NCBI RefSeq assembly: GCF_002849615.1
Contig: NZ_PDNV01000002.1
Location: 248,001-312,000, forward strand
Source: Pollutimonas nitritireducens
GTDB lineage: Bacteria > Pseudomonadota > Gammaproteobacteria > Burkholderiales > Burkholderiaceae_B
Length of the DNA stretch: 64,000 nt
Direction: 5' to 3'
The notes below the pieces were generated by a model, which worked only from the letters and a program-made list of their open reading frames with translations, made no database searches and had not been told where the DNA came from. Both the position numbers and the translations under genes were made by a program. The number at the start of each line of letters is the position of its first letter. Position 1 is the stretch's first letter. Below are positions 9,015 through 17,220 of this stretch, piece after piece.

Positions 9015-10040
9015 CTACAACCCAAGGGTCCCGGCCAACGTTTGCCATTTTTTGTTTTCTTGCCGCATTAGAGCGGAGAGTTCCTCGGAACTACTGCTTC
9101 TCGGCACCAAGGCCAGTCGCTCAATGGCGGCGCGACTTCCGCTCGACGACACGACCTCTTCGACAGCCGCTTGTAACCGGGTAATGACGCGACGATCCAA
9201 TCCCGCGGGTGCCATCAAAGCGTACCAAGCGCCCCCAACCAATTCCGGAAATCCGCTCTCAGTCGTGGTCGGAACGCCCTCCATGCCCTTGACCCGATCC
9301 GGCGCCGCCATCGCGAGCGCCTTCAAGTTGCCAGCATCGATGAAGCTGCGCGCGACAAGAGGAGGCACAAACGCATAATCAATATGCCCGGCCACGAGAT
9401 CACTCACCGTAGCGGACATACCCTTATAGGGCACGTGGGTCACTTGGATTCCGGCCTCACTGTTCAGCTGCTCGCCTAGCAGATGGCTTGACGTGCCTGT
9501 GCCTGAAGAACCGAAATTGGCCGCTCCAGGGTTCGCCTTCACATACTCGACAAGCTCTGAGAGCGAGCTCGGCGGAAAGCCGGGACGAGCAACTACTACG
9601 TACGGCCCTCTTGCAACCTGCGATATCGGTTGCAGGTCTGTAAACGGGTCGTACTGCATCGACTCAAGAATCACCGGCGCGATAGTAAGCTCTGGATCCG
9701 ATGCGAAAAGAAGTGTGTAGCCATCGGGCGGCGCCTTACTCACTAAATTTGCAGCCACCGTTCCTCCCGCGCCTGGTTTGTTCTCCACAAGGAAGGGTGT
9801 ACCCAATGCAGCACTAAGCTGCTCAGCAACGAGTCGAGACAACACGTCGGTTCCGCCGCCAGGCGAATAGCCGACGATGAACCGAACCGGCCGCCCCTGC
9901 TCGGGCCATTCCGAGGCGTGCGCGGCCATTCCGATGCCGGCAGTGGCAAGAGAAGCAACAATTAAGGAAAAGGCTGCCGAGAGAAACCGGGACCGCGAGG
10001 TGTTGTGAAGATGTTGCGGATAGCGTTGAACGAAGCGCAT
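9015..10040 (-). CDS. Bug family tripartite tricarboxylate transporter receptor (TctC-like)
   Basis: A periplasmic solute-binding protein of the Bug/TctC family, which captures small carboxylates or amides for a TctAB permease. It has an N-terminal arginine stretch followed by a hydrophobic core ending ...AAHASEW, a likely signal peptide, then PVRFIVGYSPGGGTDVLSR, VENKPGAGGTVAANLV and THVPYKGMSATVSDL. The start at ATG 10040 is chosen because GGAGGAGAC precedes it; 341 residues. No TctAB gene is adjacent; the only pair in the window is at 23.7-25.7 kb. The 9-bp motif CAACCACTA lies 70 bases upstream (10110-10118). Confidence 0.9.
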   Translation of the reverse strand: MRFVQRYPQHLHNTSRSRFLSAAFSLIVASLATAGIGMAAHASEWPEQGRPVRFIVGYSPGGGTDVLSRLVAEQLSAALGTPFLVENKPGAGGTVAANLVSKAPPDGYTLLFASDPELTIAPVILESMQYDPFTDLQPISQVARGPYVVVARPGFPPSSLSELVEYVKANPGAANFGSSGTGTSSHLLGEQLNSEAGIQVTHVPYKGMSATVSDLVAGHIDYAFVPPLVARSFIDAGNLKALAMAAPDRVKGMEGVPTTTESGFPELVGGAWYALMAPAGLDRRVITRLQAAVEEVVSSSGSRAAIERLALVPRSSSSEELSALMRQENKKWQTLAGTLGL

Positions 10041-10109
10041 TTCAGGGTCTCCTCCTATGATTAGAAAGGCGAAAGGCCGGGTTACTTTCGCTTTTAGGCG
10101 TCTTATTTG

Positions 10110-10118
10110 CAACCACTA
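10110..10118 (+). promoter_or_regulatory. CAACCACTA motif upstream of the first Bug receptor gene
   Basis: One of four copies of this 9-mer found in intergenic parts of the catabolic island. The 19-base context (10100-10118) keeps 14 positions of the 10245-10263 site. It lies between the divergent receptor genes, about 70 bases upstream of the minus-strand start. Function inferred from recurrence only. Confidence 0.4.
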
Positions 10119-10214
10119 GCTGCCTGCATACTAAATCAATAACCGCTCCGCGACAATCAGCACTTCAATGAGCTGACAGGCCGGCCTGCAAAACAGTGGC
10201 TCGCTACAAAAATC

Positions 10215-10243
10215 TTGACACTCTGCTAGCGCTTCAATAGAGT
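10215..10243 (+). promoter_or_regulatory. Sigma-70-type promoter for the Bug receptor-amidase operon
   Basis: TTGACA at 10215-10220 is a perfect -35 box. A 17-base spacer separates it from TAGAGT at 10238-10243 (four of six -10 positions). The putative operator begins right at the -10 box, a position that suits repression. It lies 38 bases upstream of the chosen start codon. Confidence 0.6.
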
Positions 10244-10244
10244 A

Positions 10245-10263
10245 GTGATAAATACAACCACTA
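10245..10263 (+). promoter_or_regulatory. Putative operator overlapping the receptor-amidase promoter
   Basis: GTGATAAATACAACCACTA matches 17 of 19 bases of the site at 7190-7208. With the preceding TA it forms an inverted repeat, TAGTG (10243-10247) and CACTA (10259-10263). It sits immediately downstream of the -10 box and would block transcription if bound. Confidence 0.55.
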
Positions 10264-10280
10264 TTTATTGGAGACAAATT

Positions 10281-11273
10281 ATGCTCGCTTCATTGTCCCA
10301 GGCTTGTCTAATCGCGCGCGCCCTCGCCGTGTGCGCCGTCCTTGCTATGACGATACAGGCGCCTGTCAGTGCAGCGGAATGGCCAACCAAACCGGTGACA
10401 ATCATCGATCCGTACTCAGCCGGAGGCACGACCGACTTTATCGCACGGGTTCTTGCAAAGCACCTTAGCGAAACACTGAATCAGTCGTTCGTCGTGGAAA
10501 ACAGGGGCGGAGCGGGCGGCACTATCGGCACAGCCCGCATGGCTCAATCGGTTCCGGACGGCCACACGCTGCTGATCAACAATATGAGCATTGCTTTCAG
10601 CAAGGCGCTGTATCCCAGCCTTCCGTATGACACTGAGACCGACATAGCGCCAGTCGCCTTGATCGGCAGCACACCGACTATCTTGGCAGTCGCAAACTCG
10701 GTAAAGGCGGATTCAATTAAAGATCTCATCTCAATGGCCAAGACTGCCCCGGAAAGTCTGAATTTCGGTTCTGCAGGCATCGGAAGCACCGGACATATGG
10801 CTATGGTAGCTCTGCAGAGGACTGCTGATATCGAGATACAACACATCCCATACAAAGGAGCCGGCCAGGCGCTGACCGATCTCATCGGCGGGCGCATTGC
10901 CATCATGATGAACACGATTACGCCAATGGTCTCGAACGTAAAATCAGGGTCTATTCGCGGCCTTGCTAGTTCAGGCAGCTCTCGCTCCGCGGCACTGCCC
11001 GACGTCCCCACTGTGGCCGAATCCGGCTTACCAGGATTCTCGTATGCGCCCTGGTTCGCCTTCTTCGCACCGGCTGGTACCCCTCCAGATGTCGTCCAGA
11101 AAATTCATGCCGCAATCTACGAGGCTGTCGCAGACCCGGAAGTTTCGGCCAAGCTCTCCCAGCAAGGTATCGAACTCGAACGCATGAGCGTGGAGGAGTT
11201 TAAGACCCGTTACCATTCCGACATCGAGGAATGGACCGCGACGATTCATGAACTTGGCATAAAACTTCAATAG
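10281..11273 (+). CDS. Bug family tripartite tricarboxylate transporter receptor (TctC-like)
   Basis: The second periplasmic Bug receptor. ATG 10281 is preceded by GGAG at 10270-10273; the frame is open to 10245 but lacks a ribosome binding site there. It has 330 residues, with a signal peptide ending VSAAEW, then PVTIIDPYSAGGTTDFIAR, VENRGGAGGTIGTARM and HIPYKGAGQALTDLIGGR, all family marks. First gene of an operon with two amidases (10 and 6-base gaps). This suggests the ligand is, or becomes, an amidase substrate. It is divergent from the receptor at 9015-10040, and an operator overlaps its promoter. Confidence 0.9.
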   Translation: MLASLSQACLIARALAVCAVLAMTIQAPVSAAEWPTKPVTIIDPYSAGGTTDFIARVLAKHLSETLNQSFVVENRGGAGGTIGTARMAQSVPDGHTLLINNMSIAFSKALYPSLPYDTETDIAPVALIGSTPTILAVANSVKADSIKDLISMAKTAPESLNFGSAGIGSTGHMAMVALQRTADIEIQHIPYKGAGQALTDLIGGRIAIMMNTITPMVSNVKSGSIRGLASSGSSRSAALPDVPTVAESGLPGFSYAPWFAFFAPAGTPPDVVQKIHAAIYEAVADPEVSAKLSQQGIELERMSVEEFKTRYHSDIEEWTATIHELGIKLQ

Positions 11274-11283
11274 CGCTGCTTGT

Positions 11284-12624
11284 ATGGAAAAGTTAGAACC
11301 TGCAGCCAAGAACCCCAGCTGGATGCCTGGGGTTGCGCTCGGCGCGTGTGCGATTCGAGCTCACCTCGAATCGCGTGCATTTGACACCAAAACACTGATT
11401 TCAAGCCTGCTCGAAAAAATCAGACAGCATGAGCCAGTTACGCAAGCCTGGGAATGGCTGGACGAGGCTCAAGCGATATCTTCGGCGCGCGATCGGGACA
11501 CGCAGTACGCAGCGAGTCTAGCCCGCCCCCTGGAAGGTATCCCTTTCGGCATCAAAGATATCATCGAAACCCAGGGGGTGCCCACGCGAATGGGGTCACC
11601 GCTATTCGCCGACTACGTACCTGAAGAATCTGCGCCCGTGATCCGCGCCCTTGAAGACGCCGGCGCAATTATCCTTGGCAAAACTGTCACTACAGAGTTT
11701 GCTACTCAGTGTCCCGGCAAGACTCGCAACCCTTGGAATCAGGCTTATAGCCCTGGGGGTTCGTCTAGTGGGTCAGCGGCGGCAGTGGCGGCCGGTTTTG
11801 TACCTGCAGCCCTAGGAACACAGACGCGTGGATCAACTATTCGGCCGGCCGCGTTCTGTGGCGTCGTCGGATATAAACCCACGCTGGGCGCGATATCGAC
11901 GTCCGGAATATTCCCTACGAGCGTTACACTCGACCATGTTGGGATATTCGCTCGCTCGGTCGAGGACATTTCGTTAATCTCGTCGGTCTGTGTACCTGAT
12001 TCCAACGCCCTAGCACCCGCTCCAGGCAAGCCGCCTATTTTGGCGTTCGTGAAATCTCCATACTGGTCACGCGCTGAGCCCCCACAGCGGCGTTGCATTG
12101 AAGCGGCTCTACAGAGTTTCACAGCGGCAGGAGCACAGGTAAAACACGTTGAGCTACCACCGGCGTTTGATGGGGCGCTCAATGCTATCAACCAAATTCA
12201 GCGTTTTGAGCTTTTTCAGCTGCACGGTAACCGGCTCGAGGATTGGAGACCCGCCTTGAGCCGGCAATTTCTGGACTACATGGAATCGGGCAGACGCATA
12301 ACTGTGCCCCAGTATCGGGAAGCATTGGCGTACCGCGACAAGCTCATTGGAATGTATGACGACATCATTAGCCCATTCTCCGCAGTCGTGACTCCCCCTG
12401 CAAATGGCGAAGCTCCGGAAGGGTTGACGACAACAGGTGACGCGACATTTTGTGTGATCTGGACGCTTTGCGGTGCGCCCGCTATATCGCTGCCTGCCGG
12501 ACGTGGCCCTCACGGTTTACCGCTTGGCATCCAGTTGGTCGGACATCGGCACTATGACGGATCCCTACTTCAGACCGCGCTCTGGTGCGAAGCTGTGCTG
12601 CAACGCAGTCAATGCATCTACTGA
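11284..12624 (+). CDS. Amidase signature family protein
   Basis: An amidase-signature hydrolase (Ser-cisSer-Lys triad) that cleaves carboxamides to acid plus ammonia or amine. It has 446 residues. The triad elements are Lys in GIPFGIKDIIET, cis-Ser in GGSSSGSAAAVAAG and the nucleophile region GTQTRGSTIRPAAFCG. That last motif has Arg where most relatives have Gly or Ala just before the catalytic Gly-Ser, next to the oxyanion hole. Ten bases after the Bug receptor and six before a second amidase; clearly one operon. No signal peptide, so cytoplasmic. Substrate unknown. Confidence 0.88.
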   Translation: MEKLEPAAKNPSWMPGVALGACAIRAHLESRAFDTKTLISSLLEKIRQHEPVTQAWEWLDEAQAISSARDRDTQYAASLARPLEGIPFGIKDIIETQGVPTRMGSPLFADYVPEESAPVIRALEDAGAIILGKTVTTEFATQCPGKTRNPWNQAYSPGGSSSGSAAAVAAGFVPAALGTQTRGSTIRPAAFCGVVGYKPTLGAISTSGIFPTSVTLDHVGIFARSVEDISLISSVCVPDSNALAPAPGKPPILAFVKSPYWSRAEPPQRRCIEAALQSFTAAGAQVKHVELPPAFDGALNAINQIQRFELFQLHGNRLEDWRPALSRQFLDYMESGRRITVPQYREALAYRDKLIGMYDDIISPFSAVVTPPANGEAPEGLTTTGDATFCVIWTLCGAPAISLPAGRGPHGLPLGIQLVGHRHYDGSLLQTALWCEAVLQRSQCIY

Positions 12625-12630
12625 ATCACC

Positions 12631-14226
12631 ATGACGGAACTCCACGACCTCACAATCGCTCAAGCGAGCTCGGCCATTGCGAAGCGGGAAATTTCTCCCG
12701 TCGATCTCACGCGCGCGCTCATTGAGCGCATCACAGATTACGATGGTGGCATCCATTCGTTCATAACGCTGACGCCGGGCTTGGCATTACAGCAAGCCAA
12801 GAACGCCGAGCGCGAGATTTTCCGGGGAAATCGACGAAGCGCGCTGTGTGGAATCCCATTTGCCCTGAAAGATGTCTATGACACGGCCAGCATTCGGACA
12901 ACCGGCCACTCCAAGGTTTTCCAAAACAGAGTACCGAACGAGGACTCTGAATGCGCCCGCCGGCTGCTTGCGGCCGGCGGCATATTAATGGGAAAGCTTG
13001 CCACACATGAAATGGCACACGGCGGGCCATCGTTCGATCTGCCCTGGCCTCCGGCACGAAACCCGTGGAGTACGAGCTGCTTTACTGGCGGGTCCAGTAG
13101 CGGCAGTGGCGCGGCTATCGCAGCACGGTTTATACCAGCTGCATGTGGCACGGACACAGGAGGGTCCATCCGAGGGCCCGCGTCTCTTTGTGGGATTTCC
13201 GGCTTCATGCCGACTGCAGGCGTGATCAGCCGCCTAGGGGTCATTCCAAATTCTTTTACGTTCGATCGTTGCGGTCCTATGGCGAGGACCGTAGAAGACT
13301 GTGCTCTTCTCATGCAGGCTCTCGCAAGCCGCTGCGCCACTACGAATTCTCCACCCGGTTCGGATCCCGATACCGACTATACGACTGCGTTGTTGCCTCA
13401 TCTAAAAGGAAAACGTATAGGGGTGGTCAGAGCTTACTGGGAGGAAGAGACGCAACAGTCACCAGAAGTCATCGTAGCGATAGAAGAAGCACTCTCGACG
13501 CTGAAAGGACTTGGTGCTGAAGTCGAAGACGCGTCTTGGCTCCCGCTTCGTGACGCCCTCGACGTGAAAATAGGGATAGGTCAACCGGAAATTTTTTCCG
13601 TTCATGCTGAAGCACTACGTCGAGACCCCAGCCAGTTCGGGGCCGATTTCCAACAGAGAGTATTGCCTGCATGCCTCTTCACCGCTCGCGATCTTTTGAA
13701 CGCACGGCTGGCACACCAGCAAATGAAGTTAGTCGCGCTCGAGGCTTTCGAGCGGTACGACGCGCTGGTTACCATTTCGCAGGGAAGGGCTCCACTGCTG
13801 GCCGCTCATAAACCGATCGACTACTGGCGTCGCCTTAACACCTATGCACCGGCCAATGTTTCCGGTGGGCCGGCTCTGGTCGTCTGCGCCGGCTTTTCAG
13901 ACGGCCTACCCGTGGGGATGCAAATTATTGGCAAGCCACATGGTGACCTTGATGTGTTACGAATAGGGTACGCGTTTCAGCAGGCGACCCATTGGCACCT
14001 GCGCAGCCCGTTACTTTCGCAGCCAGAGAATAGCCCAGGCGTTGCTTTTTTTAACGGCGCGGAGGGCCAGCCCCGCGAACCGGACTCGGCCCTGTCCATC
14101 CTATGCGAACAAGCAGCTTTACGTGCCGGCCTGCCCGTCAATGAAAAGCTGATAGAAACGCTGTCTCGCGCGGCCCCTTTTGTATTCGCAATGTCTAGGC
14201 GCCTGGCAACACGGAAATCGCTGTAG
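12631..14226 (+). CDS. Amidase signature family protein, GatA-like, with C-terminal extension
   Basis: The second amidase of the operon, 531 residues, longer than its neighbour by about 85. The triad is canonical: Lys in GIPFALKDVYDT, cis-Ser in GGSSSGSGAAIAAR and nucleophile Ser in GTDTGGSIRGPASLCG. GMQIIGKPHGD marks the end of the core fold. The last roughly 75 residues (after about 455) go beyond the usual end and carry no motif I recognise. It starts with ATG 12631, six bases after the previous stop, so translation is probably coupled. It is not the tRNA amidotransferase subunit: no gatB or gatC is nearby. Confidence 0.88.
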   Translation: MTELHDLTIAQASSAIAKREISPVDLTRALIERITDYDGGIHSFITLTPGLALQQAKNAEREIFRGNRRSALCGIPFALKDVYDTASIRTTGHSKVFQNRVPNEDSECARRLLAAGGILMGKLATHEMAHGGPSFDLPWPPARNPWSTSCFTGGSSSGSGAAIAARFIPAACGTDTGGSIRGPASLCGISGFMPTAGVISRLGVIPNSFTFDRCGPMARTVEDCALLMQALASRCATTNSPPGSDPDTDYTTALLPHLKGKRIGVVRAYWEEETQQSPEVIVAIEEALSTLKGLGAEVEDASWLPLRDALDVKIGIGQPEIFSVHAEALRRDPSQFGADFQQRVLPACLFTARDLLNARLAHQQMKLVALEAFERYDALVTISQGRAPLLAAHKPIDYWRRLNTYAPANVSGGPALVVCAGFSDGLPVGMQIIGKPHGDLDVLRIGYAFQQATHWHLRSPLLSQPENSPGVAFFNGAEGQPREPDSALSILCEQAALRAGLPVNEKLIETLSRAAPFVFAMSRRLATRKSL

Positions 14227-14334
14227 ACGAAGCGGTGACGGCGCAGCAGCTCTACGAAGCTGCGCCGAATTAATGGAATGCTGACCACAGTGGCACTAGC
14301 ATTCCTTAGCCATCCGCGCCGGCTTGCCCAGCTT

Positions 14335-15714
14335 CTATGCGACCTTCGACTGTGCTTGCAGCAAGGTGGACTTGTGCTCTTCGACAAATCCGGTGCTGAC
14401 CTGCCCTGAGCGGAAAGCCGTGTGCTCCATGCAGGAGATGAGGAAGTCAAGATTCGTTTTGATACCTTGCACCCTTACTTTTGCCAGAGCGCCAAGCATT
14501 GCTTCGATTGCATCTGCCCTATCCGCACCGTAAGCGATGATTTTAGCGATCATAGGATCATAGAAAGGCGTAATTTCGCCTCCCTGCTCATATCCGGTTT
14601 CAATTCGGATCCGTTCGGAGTCGACCTCCGCCAAGTCAAATAAACTCAACTTACCCGGGGAAGGCATGAAGTTCTTCTCGGGGTTCTCAGCGTACAGCCG
14701 GCATTCGATCGCGTGACCGCTCTGCTGGATCTCGTCTTGCGTCATGGCCTGCAGCTCTCCTCCAGCGTACTGGAGCTGCATGGCGACAAGGTCCAGACCG
14801 GTAATCATTTCGGTCACAGGATGCTCGACTTGGATCCGCGTATTCATCTCCAGGAAGAAGAACTCTCCAGTATTCACATCGAAAATGAACTCAACCGTTC
14901 CTGCGCCCTGATATCCTACGGATACGGCGAGGTTAATCGCAGCTTTCTGCATTTCCTGGCGGACTTCCATTGGGATGTCAGGCGCCGGTGCCTCTTCAAT
15001 GATCTTCTGAAAGCGACGCTGTAGTGAGCAGTCGCGCTCATACATATGAACCGCGGTCGTATCGAAGCCAAAGACCTGCACTTCCACGTGGCGCGCACAA
15101 GGAATGAACCGCTCTAAGAAGATGTGATCGCTCCCGAATGCCGCCTTGGCTTGCGACTGCGTCGCCGCAGCAGCTTCGACGAGTTTCGACGGCTCGAAAA
15201 CCTGACGCATTCCTATACCGCCCCCTCCGGCGGCCGCCTTCACGAGTAGCGGAAATCCAATGCGCTCGGCTTCTGCAAGAAGCACTTCCGGATTGCTCGC
15301 ATCCATTCGGCCGGTGCCGGGAACCACTGGCACCCCTGCCCTTATCGCGAGGTCCCTCGCATTCTGTTTGTGCCCCATTGCTTGGATCGATTCAGGACGA
15401 GGTCCAATCCAGGCCAAGCCGTCGGAAATGACTGCTGCCGCAAAGTCGTAGTTCTCGGCAAGAAAGCCGTAGCCAGGATGCACTGCGTCTGCTCCAGTCT
15501 GACGGGCGGCATCCAGGATCTTTGCGCCGTCCAAGTAACTGAGCGTACTTCGTGAAGGTCCGATATGCACGCTTTCGTCGGCCATACGGACGTGCGGGGA
15601 GGCGGCATCCGCATCCGAATAGACGGCAACGGAGGCAACGCCTAGTTTCCGACACGCGCGGATGACACGGCAGGCGATCTCTCCCCTGTTAGCGATCAGT
15701 ATTTTCTTAAGCAT
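14335..15714 (-). CDS. Biotin carboxylase subunit of an acyl-CoA carboxylase (AccC-like)
   Basis: Carboxylates the biotin on its carrier protein using ATP and bicarbonate. It has 459 residues with the N-terminal biotin-carboxylase domain (KILIANRGEIACRVIRAC), an ATP-grasp glycine loop (KAAAGGGGIGMRQ), the catalytic FLEMNTRIQVEHPVTE, and a C-terminal domain (FMPSPGKLSLF). There is no fused carrier domain. It begins 10 bases after the biotin carrier gene and is preceded by GGAGAG. It probably pairs with the carboxyltransferase at 4558-6090, since this window shows no other partner. That makes a three-part carboxylase encoded in two places. It could also be mistaken for the fatty-acid AccC, but the context argues against that. 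Confidence 0.9.
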   Translation of the reverse strand: MLKKILIANRGEIACRVIRACRKLGVASVAVYSDADAASPHVRMADESVHIGPSRSTLSYLDGAKILDAARQTGADAVHPGYGFLAENYDFAAAVISDGLAWIGPRPESIQAMGHKQNARDLAIRAGVPVVPGTGRMDASNPEVLLAEAERIGFPLLVKAAAGGGGIGMRQVFEPSKLVEAAAATQSQAKAAFGSDHIFLERFIPCARHVEVQVFGFDTTAVHMYERDCSLQRRFQKIIEEAPAPDIPMEVRQEMQKAAINLAVSVGYQGAGTVEFIFDVNTGEFFFLEMNTRIQVEHPVTEMITGLDLVAMQLQYAGGELQAMTQDEIQQSGHAIECRLYAENPEKNFMPSPGKLSLFDLAEVDSERIRIETGYEQGGEITPFYDPMIAKIIAYGADRADAIEAMLGALAKVRVQGIKTNLDFLISCMEHTAFRSGQVSTGFVEEHKSTLLQAQSKVA

Positions 15715-15724
15715 CTTGCTCTCC

Positions 15725-15946
15725 TCAAACCTCGATGCGGGCTACGACAGTCCCCTCAGTAACTGTATCCCCCTCTTGAATCAGGATCTCCTTCACGGTG
15801 CCGCTCTCTACAGCCACCACGGGGATTTCCATCTTCATGGATTCCAAGATCATGATCGGTTCGTCTTCCCCTACTTGCGAACCGACTTGTTGAACGATCT
15901 TCCATACGTTACCCGTTATCTCGGTCTTGATATCAATTATTGCCAT
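15725..15946 (-). CDS. Minimal biotin carboxyl carrier protein
   Basis: A 73-residue protein made of little more than a biotinyl/lipoyl domain, with the biotin-acceptor Lys38 in ESMKME. The C-terminal half (GTVKEILIQEGDTVTEGTVV) is the second hairpin of the fold. It lacks the Pro/Ala linker and N-terminal domain of housekeeping AccB. Its ATG follows GGAG. It is the first gene of a two-gene operon with the biotin carboxylase. It is expected to shuttle carboxybiotin between that enzyme and the carboxyltransferase at 4.6-6.1 kb. Confidence 0.9.
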   Translation of the reverse strand: MAIIDIKTEITGNVWKIVQQVGSQVGEDEPIMILESMKMEIPVVAVESGTVKEILIQEGDTVTEGTVVARIEV

Positions 15947-16097
15947 GTTCTCCGTCCTGTCCTGTATATCGATAGTGTTTTATTTGTCTCTAGTAGGCGG
16001 CTAGGATACTGATCCGCCCCCGCCAGCGTGCTTGACAACTATCATATCTAAAATCTATAGTAGTTGCAATCACAACAACGAAATCCGGAGAAACTCG

Positions 16098-16973
16098 GTG
16101 ACTGCTACTAAAGAGCTGGATAAACACAACACGACAGGCAAGATTGAAGACTGGCAGGGCCGGCAAAGCACAACGACAGAAGTTATAGAGAAGTGGCCGC
16201 TCAATGGCCTTGGCAGCCTTATTGACGGCCGTTCCAACATATCGGCCGTTGACTCTTCGGGCGCGGTGCATCCCTGCGGCCATTGGCTTTACTTCGTCCC
16301 AGTCGTTGCGCAATCCGAGATAGACGCGGACGGACATCCTAAAAGGGGCGGCTTTATTCCTCCCCTACCGCACGCGCGGCGCATGTGGGCCAAAAGCGTC
16401 ATCACGTACCACGACGATCTGCTCGTCGGAGAACAAATTCATAAAACAGCGACGATTTCTAGTATTGAGCGAAAAACAGGCAAATCCGGTGAACTGGTTT
16501 TTCTTGGCATCAATAATCAGTATTCGCAGGAAGGCCGCATCCTCCGAGAGGAAGAGCAAACCATTGTCTACAGAGACCATCAAGATTACGACGACAACAT
16601 ATTCACACTGAAAGCTAAAGCGGCCGCCGACTGGTCGTTCTCAGGAAAGCTCAGCTCCACCGAACTGTTCCGCTATTCTGCTGTGACTTTTAACGGACAT
16701 CGTATTCACTACGATGCCGACTATACGCGGGAGGTAGAGAAGTATCCGGCGATCATCGTACAAGGTCAGCTAATAGCAACGCTGGTGTTAAGTCACGCTC
16801 TGGCAGCGGCAGGAGTAAACCGATGCAAGCGCTTTACTTTTAAGGCAGTCAAGCCGCTTTTCGTGGACCGACCATTCCTGATCGAAGGTATGCGACTTTT
16901 CGAAGGAAAAATAGAGGCTTGGGCTCGAGAGAAAGACGGGCGGGTCAATATGCTTGCTGAGATCGTCTTATAG
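16098..16973 (+). CDS. HTD2/MaoC-like hydratase, mesaconyl- or itaconyl-CoA hydratase-like
   Basis: A hot-dog-fold hydratase related to HTD2, mesaconyl-C4-CoA hydratase and itaconyl-CoA hydratase; these add water to unsaturated dicarboxyl-CoA esters. Marks: HPCGHWLYFVP, GGFIPPLPHARRMWA, then a second hot-dog with LFRYSAVTFNGHRIHYDADY, which carries the catalytic Asp/His region. The start is GTG 16098 with CGGAG at 16086-16090; an upstream TTG at 16032 lacks a ribosome binding site. This gives 291 residues. It is divergent from the biotin carrier/carboxylase operon. With the carboxylase and CitE-like lyase it completes a plausible carboxylation, hydration and cleavage series. The substrate is inferred only from relatives. 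Confidence 0.8.
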   Translation: MTATKELDKHNTTGKIEDWQGRQSTTTEVIEKWPLNGLGSLIDGRSNISAVDSSGAVHPCGHWLYFVPVVAQSEIDADGHPKRGGFIPPLPHARRMWAKSVITYHDDLLVGEQIHKTATISSIERKTGKSGELVFLGINNQYSQEGRILREEEQTIVYRDHQDYDDNIFTLKAKAAADWSFSGKLSSTELFRYSAVTFNGHRIHYDADYTREVEKYPAIIVQGQLIATLVLSHALAAAGVNRCKRFTFKAVKPLFVDRPFLIEGMRLFEGKIEAWAREKDGRVNMLAEIVL

Positions 16974-17220
16974 AGACAGGTGACCTTTTCGGCCGGCCAA
17001 TGAAACGCCAGCTTTTACGCCCCCACCGGCTCCGACTCACAACGCCATTACACGCTCTCTCGCGATAAACAATTCACGCAACACTGATCAAGCAGCGCAT
17101 CTAATAGTAGTTGTAGTTGCTGCCACTTTGAAATACCATTCCTATGATCAACCAAGCCTAATGCTTGGCACACCATCCTTACAACTATCGGCAAATACAA
17201 GTTGAAGGCAAGGAGACAAG

